Shown piece after piece: positions 45,826 to 56,339 of a stretch of 64,000 nucleotides of DNA; within the stretch, counting starts at the first letter, position 1, and every line of letters starts with the position of its first letter. Origin of the DNA: Nilaparvata lugens (Eukaryota > Arthropoda > Insecta > Hemiptera > Delphacidae); assembly GCF_014356525.2 (NCBI RefSeq), contig NC_052515.1:24807212-24871211 (forward strand), read 5' to 3'. The translations under genes were made by a program, and so were the position numbers. The notes beneath the pieces were generated by a model. The model made no database searches, had not been told where the DNA came from, and saw nothing but the letters and a program-made list of their open reading frames with translations.

Positions 45826-46040
45826 TTTCGGACTAGGTGTAACCTTAAATAAATTTGGGAGAGGAATAGCACAAGGTTACCTTATTTTTTCTCTCCCTAT
45901 CATTTTTATGATAGGACTTTTTGATAAAACGGCTTCTCTGATTGGTTCTCGTGGAATTAATCACAATTAAAATTAAAAAGTACTTAATTAAAAGTAATTA
46001 AATGTACTTATTGTATTAATCAATAAATAATAAATAAGTT
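45826..46040 (+). repeat. S2 repeat split by a half F element
   Basis: S2 (ACCTATTTCGGACTAGGTG ... CTCTCCCTATCATTTTTATG) breaks at about 45914 and resumes near 45995 with GTACTTATTGTATTAATCAA and an AATAAATAATAAAT tail. The intervening 45917-45976 is the right half of foldback family F (AAACGGCTTCTCTGATTGG). Confidence 0.7.
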
Positions 46041-46518
46041 ATCATTGGGGAAAGTAAGTTAATCTATCAAAATAGTTTCTTTTCAAACGTTACTTTTGCT
46101 ATGTCATGTAATCTGTTTCATTCACAACAAAGCCCAACTAACTCAAGCAAGAAGGTTTTTGAATGAGCAATGCAATAGGGCCGTGATTATAGCGCAGTTG
46201 CCGTTGTTATCTTCTTCCTTCTCTTCCTCCTCATCCTCATCCTCCTGCTCCTCCTCACATCACCACCTAAAACCTTTTTTCTCTGTTGGTATTCTTTTCC
46301 TTCCATCCCATTCTTCTTCATTTTGTTGGTACAATAGGAATGTTCGAGGAGGTACAGCTTTGTTGTCAAAATGGTTTGTGGAGCTGAAGGGAATCTGCTA
46401 AAAGAAACGGGTCGTCCTAATGGTCTTCAGATTTTTAAAACAACGAATTGTGTGTATTTCATTTTGGAGTAGAATGGATTCTTTCAAGTTTCCACGGAAA
46501 TATAATTCAATTGGGCGC
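46041..46518. other. Spacer with short CT tract
   Basis: CT/TCC-rich at 46205-46260. The frames at 46096-46401 and 46420-46647 show no recognised domain. Confidence 0.4.
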
Positions 46519-46577
46519 TGTACTGTACCAAGGATAGTATATAGAGTGTCTATTTATACTATTCTTGGTACTGTACA
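46519..46577 (+). ncRNA. pre-miRNA-like hairpin candidate
   Basis: The arm 46519-46541 (TGTACTGTACCAAGGATAGT + ATA) pairs with 46555-46577 over 23 bases with one mismatch and one G-T wobble, leaving a 13-base loop. Size and shape fit a Dicer substrate. The flanks are not in any repeat family seen here. It resembles no miRNA I can name; it could also be a tiny MITE. Confidence 0.3.
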
Positions 46578-46917
46578 GGAACTTTTTAGAGCAACTTTCA
46601 ACAAAGTTATAGACTTAATTGCCAGAATGATTGCCAAAATTCGGTAACGGATAGGCACCAGAAATAGAAGAAAACTGTACAGGATTGTTACATGAAAATT
46701 GAAAATAGAAGCATAATTTTAAACATTATTATGTTTTAATTTTCACAACATGTTATAACTTGCAATATTTTGAGTATCAAGTAAAAATGAATTATAAAAA
46801 GGGTACTAGTATTTTAAATTTTCATGTAAATACAAGCAGCCCTAACAAGAAAAGTTACATTGAGGATTTTTACAGTATAAGATAATACTGTATATTTCTA
46901 TTATCTTTTTTTCTCAA
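46578..46917. other. AT-rich spacer
   Basis: Nothing recognised beyond an AAAAGGGTACTAGTATTTTA segment related to the foldback arms that follow. Confidence 0.4.
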
Positions 46918-47440
46918 GGCTACAATAGAATATAAATGAAAATAGAAATCTAAGTACCGTATCTAAGTACCCTTTTTGAAATTGTATACTCATAACATGT
47001 TTCGGCTATATGATGCCATTATCATTATCATATTTATTTATTTATTTATACGTGGATACAATAACAAATCATATAAATATGATTGGGAAGGAACAACAGG
47101 CTTGGCCCAAAACTATTCCATTCCCAAATTTTGATTACATGTCCAAAAAATAGGTTATGTTTCTTCTCTAAGAAGTTCAAGCTCAACTTTCGTCCAAAAA
47201 TAAATATGAGATGCAAATTTTAAATTTAGAAAAATTAAAACACCAAATTATAGTTAAATATTACACTTAATTATCACTGCACATTGTATTAATTAAGTTA
47301 TTTTATGAATTTTGAAGCCAAAAATACACACAAATTCTCACTAAGAACAGCTGATGATTTATTGTGACTGAACAATATTTTAAAAAGGGTACTTAGATAC
47401 GGTACTTAGTTTTCTATTTTTATTCATATTCCATTGTTAT
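46918..47440. repeat. Foldback element with S1 inserted in the loop
   Basis: The left arm (46918-46992: ATAGAATATAAATGAAAATA, AGTACCGTATCTAAGTACCC) is inverse to the right arm (47371-47440). The loop contains ACATGTTTCGGCTATATGATG and a minus-strand S1 repeat at 47029-47160 (AACAACAGGCTTGGCCCAAA, TTATTTATTTATTTATACG). Confidence 0.8.
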
Positions 47441-47680
47441 GTTTTTCAGATTTTCTGTTTATTATTTATGTTTCATTGATTATTCAGCTCCTTGTCGGTA
47501 CAATATTATATTATTGAAATTCCAACTGAGTTCCTAAACTAATCCGTTGTAAAATAGAGTTGATAAAGTTGTAAAGTGTAAAATAAATAGCGCTAACAAA
47601 TCACATTTGTTTGAGAGTTCCATGTAATCAGGATACTTACATACTTTGCAATACTGACAACCTAAGAGGATTTTATTATT
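47441..47680. other. AT-rich spacer
   Basis: Nothing recognised. Confidence 0.4.
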
Positions 47681-47852
47681 AAATGAAAAAGACTAAGAAA
47701 TTGTCAAAAAACCACAGATTTATTGATACTTAGAAAGACCGGTAAATCTGAGAGATTTATCAGAGATTGACAATGGTGTAATAACCGAAACCGGTCTTTC
47801 TAAGTATCAATAAATCTGTGGTTTTTGACAATTTCTTAGTCTTTTTCATTTA
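47681..47852. repeat. Compact hairpin element (172 bp)
   Basis: Arms of about 65 bp (AAATGAAAAAGACTAAGAAA ... ACTTAGAAAGACCGG and its inverse) are nearly perfect, with a loop containing GACAATGGTGTAATAACCGAAACC. Confidence 0.9.
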
Positions 47853-49136
47853 ATATGAATAATTACCACAATATCAACTTCTCAACTACACAAAAAGGAT
47901 TTTATTAATAAATTAATGTTGTTCGTTCTAGGAAGCAACCGAATCATGATAAGCTAGATGAGGAAATATCATGCCAATGTAATTACGATAGTGATAAACA
48001 AAATGTTCTTATCAACATCTTGATAAAGAAAATTTAAGTTATCAATGCATTAATCACCTAAAGTTTAGTACTGGAATTAGGGATTAGAAAAATTACGAAA
48101 GGTTTCCTTTCCCCCATCAACCTACGTCATCAACAAAGTGTCTTCTAGTGAACAAATAATTTTTGAAATTTGTTTTTCAATCTGGAATTGAGGTGTTTCA
48201 ATTTTGTGTTATAAATCTTAAAAATTAGTTTCTCCTTGTTTTTATTCATCATTTACAATCAACAATCAAGGACAAAGAAACAGACTACAGTCAAAGCTTC
48301 TTTCCATCCCAATTTCATAAAATAAATCGGCCAAATAAAGGTAATGTTCGACTATAAATGTAATTGTATTTGTCATTTGCTTGTAATTTTGTCTTAGATT
48401 TGTGAAGATTGAGATGTGACCTAGTTTCTGTAAGTTTATTTATTTTAGTGGTTTGAATAAGCTCTATTTTCTTTTCTATGGACATGTTTGCTGTACATAG
48501 TTGTTTGAACCTACTGCCGACGCACCAGTTGTTCTATGGCCGGTTGTGCCATTTTGTAAATTAGAATATTTATTTTATCAATCTGTATTATTTTGTGGCA
48601 AATACAATTATTGACAACATTTTGAAATTATAGACAGGTTATCAGTATTGGAGTGGAAAATCGGAAATAGATAAAACTATGGTTTTGGTCACTCAAATGA
48701 TACAAATGTTTTTAATCTAATTCCATTCAGTAACAGTTGTTGCGTGTGAATTAACCTTTTGACACAAGGTCACATAACCTCATTCAGCTTTTCTTTTTAC
48801 TATGAGGGAGACTAAGATAACAACACCACTTGTGCCCTCTCGTGTGGCACACAATCTACACACGAACCCTGTTGTCTCAACAAGCGGGTACGAAAAAGCA
48901 TCTCAAGATCGCAATCATTTGAGGGGTACTAAGGGTTCAAGGTGGGGGGGGGGAAGGTTAAAAACCCTTCACACTCAACTGCACCCTATGTAGTGTGTGT
49001 AAACATGCGTGGGAATTTGCGTAGGAAACGTGAGGGAAAAATATGGGGTGAGGGGAAATTTCTGAATTTCCCATTTTCCCGCCTACAATTTACGCACTAC
49101 ACGCTTTCCATGAGACGCCCACAATCGCTCGCTTAA
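47853..49136. other. AT-rich spacer, no gene recognised
   Basis: GC rises from 48780. The frames at 48802-49136 lie in that GC-richer part and have no recognised domain. Confidence 0.4.
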
Positions 49137-49200
49137 TACGTCATCTCAATGGTGACGTCATAATGCAAGAGCTAGATGCACATTACACCGAGTGACGTAA
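49137..49200. promoter_or_regulatory. Cluster of CRE/ATF-like sites
   Basis: TACGTCAT (49137-49144), TGACGTCA (49153-49160) and TGACGTAA (49193-49200) within 64 bp, after CCACAATCGCTC. The motif match is direct; binding is inferred. Confidence 0.4.
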
Positions 49201-49841
49201 TAGTGATATTGAAAGGGAGTTTCAACATACCGCCCACTTTTTATCTGTTAATTTATTTTTCATTGACCTTCACAATATAAAGATCAAAAGAATCTATTAT
49301 TTAGTATCTATTATTACATTCATTCTTTATTCATTTATATAAGTAACTCATGAAAATTATAAGGAGAGAAAAAATAAGATAACCTTGTGCTATTTCTCTT
49401 CCAAATTTAGATGGGGTAACAGATAGTCCATTATTAACTACATTATTAATCAATATGTAACCTATTTATATATTTTTTATATTATGTGCAAATGGAAGGG
49501 TGTTTAGTTATGAAATAAATAAAATAATATCAGTCTAATAATATCTATAATATATATACAAATAATATCTATACAACCGTGGATAGATATCAGTATATGT
49601 GTAAACGTATACGTGATAGATATCACCGTAATGTGTTCATGAGTTTTTTTTTCAGAAAAAATACCATGCAATTCATCCTAGAGAATTGACCTTTTCACTC
49701 AACAAGCCTACAAAAAAAGTATTAGACTCTTCTTATAAGGTTGAGACTGAGATAAGTAGGTGCTAAATTGGGTAAAAAATTGAGTACAAAGTTAAATAGA
49801 AAATACATTATTTACTAATGACTACTGATATTTCTACTCAC
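49201..49841. other. Spacer including an S2 repeat
   Basis: 49340-49440 is a minus-strand S2 fragment (AATAAGATAACCTTGTGCTA, TTCCAAATTTAGATG). Otherwise AT-rich with no gene. Confidence 0.5.
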
Positions 49842-49895
49842 GGTAGTGATGTGACGATGTGACACCGTTTCATAAAATGATAATTTGAGACTCAC
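49842..49895 (-). CDS. Candidate 54-nt cassette / recursive-splice exon
   Basis: On the minus strand a pyrimidine-rich ATCTTTTCTATTCCAG acceptor is followed directly by GTGAGT, and 54 nt later by ACC|GTGAGTAG. The segment begins with a donor-like sequence and ends before a second donor, as in recursively spliced exons. Frame 0 is open through all 18 codons; the other two frames contain stops. The sequence is outside the repeat families seen here. The peptide is not recognisable. Host intron and gene are unknown, but it lies on the same strand as the candidate exons at 22443-11673. Confidence 0.4.
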
Positions 49896-50044
49896 CTGGA
49901 ATAGAAAAGATAAATTTATTTAATACACACTTATAACTAATATTATCAGATATGGGTGTTATATTATTTACATTCAAATTACATAGTTAATAATTTAAAC
50001 TATGTAAGTTTTTGTAGTACGAAAGCTTCAACAAGTTGGAAAGT
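49896..50044. other. AT-rich spacer
   Basis: Nothing recognised. Confidence 0.4.
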
Positions 50045-50312
50045 GAGTTCTTCTGAGGAGAAAAAATATAGCCTAATTTTTTCTTCAGAAGAGAAAAAAT
50101 GTAGCCTAATTTACTCTTCAGAAGAGAAAAAATGTAGCCTAATTTACTCTTCAGAAGAGAAAAAATATAGCCTAATTCTCTCTTCAGAAGAGAAAAAATG
50201 AAGTCTAATTTTTTCTTCAGAAGAGAAAAAAATAGCCTAATTCTCTCTTCAGGAGAGAAAAAATATAGCCTAATTTTCTCTTCAAAAGAGAAAAAATATA
50301 GCCTAATTTCAA
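50045..50312. repeat. 33-bp minisatellite, about eight copies
   Basis: Unit TCTTCAGAAGAGAAAAAATR followed by TAGCCTAATTTWC. The plus-strand frame reads SSEEKKxSLIx repeats, an artefact of the 33-bp length. Unrelated in sequence to the array at 19049. Confidence 0.95.
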
Positions 50313-51003
50313 GTCAAATTATTAAAAGCCAAATGATTTCCAGCGTGAAAAAATTCGATGTGTATATTGTTAATAACCTTAGGACATAGAATTAACATTA
50401 GAACAATTAAAGAGAACATTTTTGAACAGAATAAATACAGTAATCCATGATGATTGAAATAAACCTGCAAAATTTGAGCTTGTAACTTAGAAGTGGAAAC
50501 TAATTATGAGGACTTATTCAAGTCAATGAACGGCATCGAGATAAACATAATAATTACAATGGATCAAAAGAGAAATATATTTCTTCATTGGAAAACGTGT
50601 ATTATATTTAATACAATATCATTGAAGACGTTAGAAAATGAATCTAAAAAAAGGAGTTTGGAAATAAGTAGACTTTCGTATTGCATTGGTTCAATACTCT
50701 ATGATTTGAAAAAGACATCAACTCAAACAATATACATTGATTATTCAATAGCAAAGAATCATCCACATTGAATAGTCTACACAAAATAATGTACTGTACT
50801 TCCCTATATTCATTTAAACATTGATAGATACAATATCATTCTCAACCACGAATGATTGGGAAAGGAACAAAATGGTAGTAAATCTTGCAAAGCTCCAAAT
50901 AAATCTGTACCAAAGAGCTGGCGACACTTATAAATTCGATACACAACTTTCAAGGCTGTTTACGTTACAGAAACCTCTATTTAACAGCGTTAATTATGGA
51001 TAT
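50313..51003. other. AT-rich interval with unassigned frames
   Basis: Frames at 50493-50771 (92 codons) and 50821-51051 (76 codons) on the plus strand have mixed, non-repetitive composition but no domain I recognise and no clear initiation or splice context. Confidence 0.3.
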
Positions 51004-51165
51004 AAACCTCCATTGAAGCGAATTCCAGTCTTGAATACGCGCAAACTTTGAAGGTCAGGAGCTCAACACGTGTTCAAAGGGCAATAACTATTCACCGTTT
51101 TTATGAATGGGCCAAGAAAGCCCTTCAAAGAGTGTGGGAGGAATGGAAGGTCAAGTCAGCGTCGT
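51004..51165 (+). CDS. Candidate coding segment ending at a splice donor
   Basis: An open plus-strand stretch of about 54 codons without Met. Its translation is protein-like, including RFYEWAKKALQRVWEEW, a helix-type sequence rich in Trp, Lys and Glu. It runs into GTC|GTAAGTATG, a strong donor; the frame would otherwise stop at the TAA within it. GC content is higher than in the surroundings. No family recognised and no certain acceptor (TTCCAG near 51025 is possible). It may be a host exon or a remnant of an unidentified transposon gene. Confidence 0.3.
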
Positions 51166-51390
51166 AAGTATGTGTACCTTCAACCTTCAATGCAGCCAAG
51201 CATTGCTTGAGCCCTTGAGTACCTTCCTATTCAAGTATTTTGTTGGATAAAATATCAGAGAAATTCTTATCCTCTATGCTAATACTGTATATATTATTTT
51301 CGATAGTAGGCGTACCTAATATATTATAAGTTCTTCAGAGTGTCTATTTACTTTTTAGTGGATTTATGTACTATGAACTTCGTGATTCAA
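51166..51390. other. Spacer
   Basis: Nothing recognised. Confidence 0.4.
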
Positions 51391-51780
51391 TATACAGATT
51401 GTTTCAAAAGTAGTGTCGAACTTTTTAGGGTATTGTTCCTGGATGATAGAAGACTACAAATTAATGGCATATTATTTGAAATGTCCAAAACTCAGCGGTT
51501 ATCCTTATAGCTGCCATTTTGTTTTTTTCTTCACTTAAGAATTTTTATCTCAAGAACGAAATGTTGTATTGATCTGAAATTTGGCATGAATATTTATGCC
51601 ATAAATACTCAACTTAATAAAATAAAATAAAAAAATTTCGATGTAAATTTTCAAAATGGTGGCCATTTCAAATTTTTGATGGCAAATTTCACGAAAGCCG
51701 TTCACTTTACAGAAAATTCACAAAAGACAAAAGGATTAGCAAATTTTATCAAGATTTCAAGAATTATTATTATTTTGTCA
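51391..51780 (+). mobile_element. Single arm of the 1-kb foldback family
   Basis: TATACAG, TTTCAAAAGTAGTGTCGAAC, GTATTGTTCCTGGATGATAG and CAGCGGTTATCCTTATAGCT match the arm at 38043. The other arm is missing. Confidence 0.85.
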
Positions 51781-51974
51781 TGTGAAACTGTATAATTTGA
51801 GCATAGCTCCAACAGTGTATGGCACGTCAATTAAATAATTAACAGTGTATACATAGGCTTACCCCTACGGCCCTACTTAATGAATAATACAACAGGAACA
51901 ATCCAGCAGCAGTTTTGATAAAATGGATTAATTTAAACTTTAAAATAGTTTAAAGACTGTAGAATTTGATGATA
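51781..51974. other. Spacer
   Basis: Nothing recognised. Confidence 0.4.
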
Positions 51975-52542
51975 AACAGTGTGTCCCACGAAAGGTGTAA
52001 CATCCGAAGACCATGAATTCTACATTGAATTTACAACAAAAAATGTCCAGTTAAATTTTCTTATATCGACCTTAGTTTTCGAGATATTTCGATTTTTCGA
52101 TATTTTTGAAAAACGTTAATAACTGGAAAACTATCAGTCAAAATCTAATTCCAAGGACATGGTTGGAAAGAGGGAGAGATTTCCAATAAGATTCATAAAA
52201 TTTGTTCCTTTGTTTGACGTTTTTGAACTTTTTATGAGCGTTCAAAGTTGTAAAAAGTACATTCGTCGAGTTCAAAGCCAAATTTCAAACAGTTTGAACA
52301 CTAAACGTCAAACAAAGGAACAAATTTTATGAATATTATTGGAAATCTCTCCCTCTTTCCAACCATGTCTTTGGAATTAGATTTTGACAGATAGTTTTCT
52401 AGTTATTAACGTTTTTCAAAAATATCGAAAAATCTCGAAAACTAAGGTCGATATAAGAAAATTTAACTGGACATTTTTGTTGCAAATTCAATGTAGAGAA
52501 TCCATGGTCTTCGGCTGTTACACCTTTCGTGGGACACCCTGT
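51975..52542. mobile_element. Foldback element with ACAGTGTGTCCCACG ends (568 bp)
   Basis: The left half (ACAGTGTGTCCCACGAAAGG, AACTGGAAAACTATC, TTGGAAAGAGGGAGAGATTT) is mirrored by the right half ending CGTGGGACACCCTGT. A short asymmetric loop lies near 52225-52300. The 78-codon frame at 52384-52620 is a shadow. Confidence 0.88.
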
Positions 52543-53117
52543 ATGTGTGTTTTTATTTCATTATGGGACGGTTCTACAACATTGACACTGACTCGAATTT
52601 TAAAAATAGCTGTTAACTGACGACAAATCCCCAAAACTAATCATGTGCGACCTGAGTACTCTGATACTGGACCTCAGCCAGTGATGACCTTCCATATTTA
52701 TCAATTTTTATTACCGTATGAAAATTAAGAAGTTCTGCAACATAAGAAAATTGTCATTTAAGAAAATTAATGGAAAACGTTTTTTCATTTTCCCACGATG
52801 AAAAGGCTCAATGAATGAAACAGGTCATATTTTTCACTCGTTCATTCACCCACATTCATGTCAAAGATGACGTGGTAAGGAATAATAATTATGGCCACTC
52901 TTGCATGCTCTCATGGTTTTCAGAGCGAAACCCACCCTTAACACGTATCGTAATATGACGTCATGACTCCCACTAGGTACTTGTGACGTCACAATCGCTC
53001 AGTTCTCCCTCTCTCTAACACTTTCTCTCTCTTTATCTATCACTTTCTCTCCCTTACTATCTCTCTAACACTTTCTCTCTTTCTAACACTTTCACTCTCA
53101 CACTCTCTCTCTCTCCT
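52543..53117. other. Spacer with CRE-like pair and CT tract
   Basis: TGACGTCA occurs at 52956-52963 and 52984-52991, the second followed by CAATCGCTC. CT-rich from 53000 to 53116. No gene. Confidence 0.5.
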
Positions 53118-53200
53118 TAGGTAAAGGGTTGTGTAGCAGATAGGACCTGGAGTCCCAACTCCGCCCTTAATAAAGGCAATCAATCAATCAATCAATCACC
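53118..53200 (+). repeat. LINE-type 3' tail
   Basis: GGTAAAGGGTTGTGTAGCAG, AGGACCTGGAGTCCC, an AATAAAGG signal and (CAAT)n. It directly abuts a CT microsatellite on the left. Confidence 0.6.
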
Positions 53201-53408
53201 CTTTCAAACACAGTGTCCCACTCACTGTATCTATCTCTCTTTAACCATTCAAAGGACACAAGGATAAAAAGTAAATAACCTAAACTCATCAAACACTGAA
53301 GCTTTTCGCAAAAAGTTGAATACGTTATTACAGACTCTAGAATAGAACACAGACTCTATAGTGGGATGCTACACGATAGTCTAAGGAAATTAATCCAATC
53401 CTATTATA
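53201..53408. other. Spacer
   Basis: Nothing recognised. Confidence 0.4.
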
Positions 53409-53858
53409 TCCTATCATACTAAGCGAGCAATTTCTGTATACATATATTTATATGGTTATGTGGTTATCTGGTTATCTGGCTATGTGGTTATATGGTTATA
53501 TGGGTATATATTTATGTTCAACGGATCTCGAAAACGGCTCTAACGATTTTCACGAAATTTGGAACATAGTAGGTTTATGATATAAAGATTCGATTGCACG
53601 AGGACTCATCTTGGGAAAATTCACTGAACGACATAAAAAGGATAATTTATTCATCCTTGGCTGAAACAGCTGAGACTTTCGTCGTCTGTGGATAGTAAAA
53701 AAGTGAGTGAGCGAGTGAGTATGTGGTAAATCAAAATATCGCATCCCCGAAATTCATAAGATGACGTATAGCCAGCTGTGAAATATAAACACGATCATTT
53801 TAGAGAATTGTGTTCTGTTTATCAAGTAATAAAGATAACGAGGGAAGCTCGGTGCCCC
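53409..53858 (+). mobile_element. Helitron-like family H2, copy a
   Basis: Starts A|TCCTATCATACTAAGCGAGC. The interior has a GGTTATATGG-like tandem patch (53455-53510), AACGGATCTCGAAAACGGCT and GTGAGTGAGCGAGTGAGTAT. It ends near CGAGGGAAGCTCGGTGCCCC, a hairpin-forming terminus. It matches 63648-64000 closely. Class inferred from the 5' A|TC and terminal hairpin; a CTAG end is not seen. Confidence 0.55.
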
Positions 53859-54432
53859 AATATTTATATTAAACGAAAATCCAAATTAAATGCTGTAATT
53901 ATAATTCCCGGGCTGACAAATCATTTTTGAATAGCGCTACCTCATCGAATTTCTATCTAGCTGTTTACCCTGTTGTCAATATTTGCAGTAGCAGAAATCT
54001 TTGGGGTGAATTACACCATTAATTTTGGATTTTCGTTTAGTAATAATAATTAATTCATTAGAATTTTAATAATTGCAATATCTCAGTAATTTCCATCTGG
54101 AAATTAATCCAAGTATGTAAAGTACTTTCCATATTGTGAATGTTTTACCCATGTTTCATAAATACCCCTGACCTGAGTTACATGAAAGAGAAAAAAAAAT
54201 AAAAATTAGATTTGAATCACTAATTCATCGGAGATTGGAATACCAGAAAACTATTTCCGGTTATTCATCATTATCAATTTCTTACAGACGTTGTTTTTGA
54301 ACCACTGAGCTATTCATTGGAAGATACTAGTCCTTTGAACACCATAATCAATTTCTGATGAATAGTTCAACCAAATATTTATTGTATAACAATGCAAATG
54401 AGACTTATGTAATAACATTGGTAGATAATAAT
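53859..54432. other. AT-rich spacer with old repeat
   Basis: 53945-54090 matches the family at 29037 and 40105 (TCTAGCTGTTTACCCTGTTG, GGATTTTCGTTTAG). No gene. Confidence 0.45.
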
Positions 54433-55415
54433 AATAAGGTAGTCCTTGTGCTATTTTTCTTCCAAATTTAAAGGTGACAAAGTCCAAGATAAGGTTAGAA
54501 TTTCACGTGTACAATTTTTACAAAATTTTAGTCCAAAATAAACATAGAAACTATAAATTTTGAATTTAAATGGCTTGAACTAATAAATTGATTAGAAATA
54601 TTCCATTAAACTACTACTTGAATTCTAGTATTTTTTGAAAGAGTACACAGTTTCCAATCTCTGATGAATTCTAGTAGGACTAGTTTTTTTAATATATTGT
54701 ACACGACATGGCGTAGCAATTTCTGATGAATTCTATAGTATTTTTTGAAAGAGTATACAGTTTCCAATGTCTGAAGAATATTCTAGGCCTAGTTTTTTAA
54801 AGAAATATTTTAGGCTTAGTTTTTTAAAGATATTTTACGCTAGATGGCAAAGCTTGGACAACGTTTACAAAGAGTGGAACATTTAATAGTGTTTGGTTTC
54901 AGACTTCAGAGACAGATTGTTTTGTAGGAGGAGAGGGGAGAAACAGCAGAGGAGGGGAGGGGAGTCAGTCCGATTGAATCAGGAAAAAGCCAATTACCGC
55001 AGAGTTGCGTACAACCGAGGCCTAAACTATACTGAAATTCACTTCAAACTGTCAGTATTCCCTGTGTTTAACATCAATGATTCCCATTCAAACAATACTG
55101 ACAGTAGAACAGAGGTCTATACTATATTGAAATAATTTTATTTGTAAAAATATTTCTTGTATTTGGCAATAAATTCATTATTCATTCGTTATTAACTATA
55201 AGCTGTTAGCATTCATTGGAAATACAACATCACTGCTAACCATGCAAACAATGCTACATTTTGAAATGAATGACTTCTTAGCAAATTTATTTATTTATTC
55301 GTGGACAGAATCACAAATCATATAAATATGATTAGGAAGGAACAACAGGCTTTTCCCAAATCTATTCCATTCCCAAATTTGGATAAATTAATAAAATGTC
55401 CAAAAAATAGGTTAT
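54433..55415. other. Spacer with S2 and S1 repeats
   Basis: 54433-54510 is a minus-strand S2 fragment and 55285-55415 a minus-strand S1 copy (GATTAGGAAGGAACAACAGG, TTATTTATTTATTCGTGG). Local near-duplicates with TTTTTTGAAAGAGTA lie at 54630-54780. No gene. Confidence 0.5.
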
Positions 55416-55884
55416 GTTTCTACTGTGAAACGTTATAAATTGCCCCAATACTTGAGTCTCACTCTGTCACTGCAAAGCTATTTCTTAAAATCAGGACTAT
55501 AATTACTATGAGTATGTTTTATGACTTATAACAAACTATATGAGTATAGAAATTCATTTCTTCATTTATGACTGGACTAAAATTTTATTATTGGACTTCA
55601 TGTCGAGTTGGAGGAGAGGGTGTAGCTGAAATATCCTTGTTTTAGTGTTTGTTTTCAGTGTGATAAAAACTTGACTATTTGAAAAAGTATCAAGTATTCA
55701 CACATAAACTGATCACTAGTTCGAATATGGTATTTAGTATGGAATATGTTATTCTGAATAATTGTGCATTATTGTTAAAGCCCTAAAATAAAACAACTAG
55801 AATTAAATTCTTTTTTTCCAGTGTATGAACTTCAAATCCCCTATCAAAAATGAAACCTATATCAAGACACTATCCTTGATAATA
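55416..55884. other. AT-rich spacer
   Basis: Nothing recognised. Confidence 0.4.
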
Positions 55885-56163
55885 GTGCATGTGGGGGCGT
55901 ATATGAGGACCAGACCCCCCCCCCCCGAAATAATGAATATGAAGGAAAATCAGTGCATTAATAATTACAGAAAAAGTACAGTAATCTGACTTTTTGACGG
56001 CCTGACGGTAAAATAAAAAGGGCGTTCAGCGCAAATTACCCTTTGAATATGAGCAGAAAAACTGATATTAAGTATCATGGGGTGTCACTTAAATTCGCTT
56101 TACCTAACACTAACCTTGCCCCTCCCCCAAAAAAAAAATTCTCTATACGCCACGGATGCACTC
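55885..56163. mobile_element. MITE-like element with GTGGCGTATA ends
   Basis: GTGCATGTGGGGGCGTATATG at the left is inverse to CTATACGCCACGGATGCAC at the right. C and A/C runs (55917-55926, 56120-56137) lie just inside the ends. No target duplication could be defined. Confidence 0.55.
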
Positions 56164-56184
56164 TCAAAGTCATCGTACGGTCGT

Positions 56185-56330
56185 AAAAAAGCTGGTTGAA
56201 TTCTATCCCTAAATGATTCCACGATAACCAATCAGAGAAGCCGTCTTTTCCATAAAGCCTACTCTGATTGGTTTTCGTGAAATTATTAATCACGGCTAAA
56301 ATTTAACCGGTTTTTGTGTAACCGGCACTT
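56185..56330. mobile_element. Foldback MITE family F
   Basis: ACGATAACCAATCAGAGAAG and CTCTGATTGGTTTTCGTGA form the inner stem. The right end is TTTTTGTGTAACCGGC. Confidence 0.85.
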
Positions 56331-56339
56331 AGAATAATA

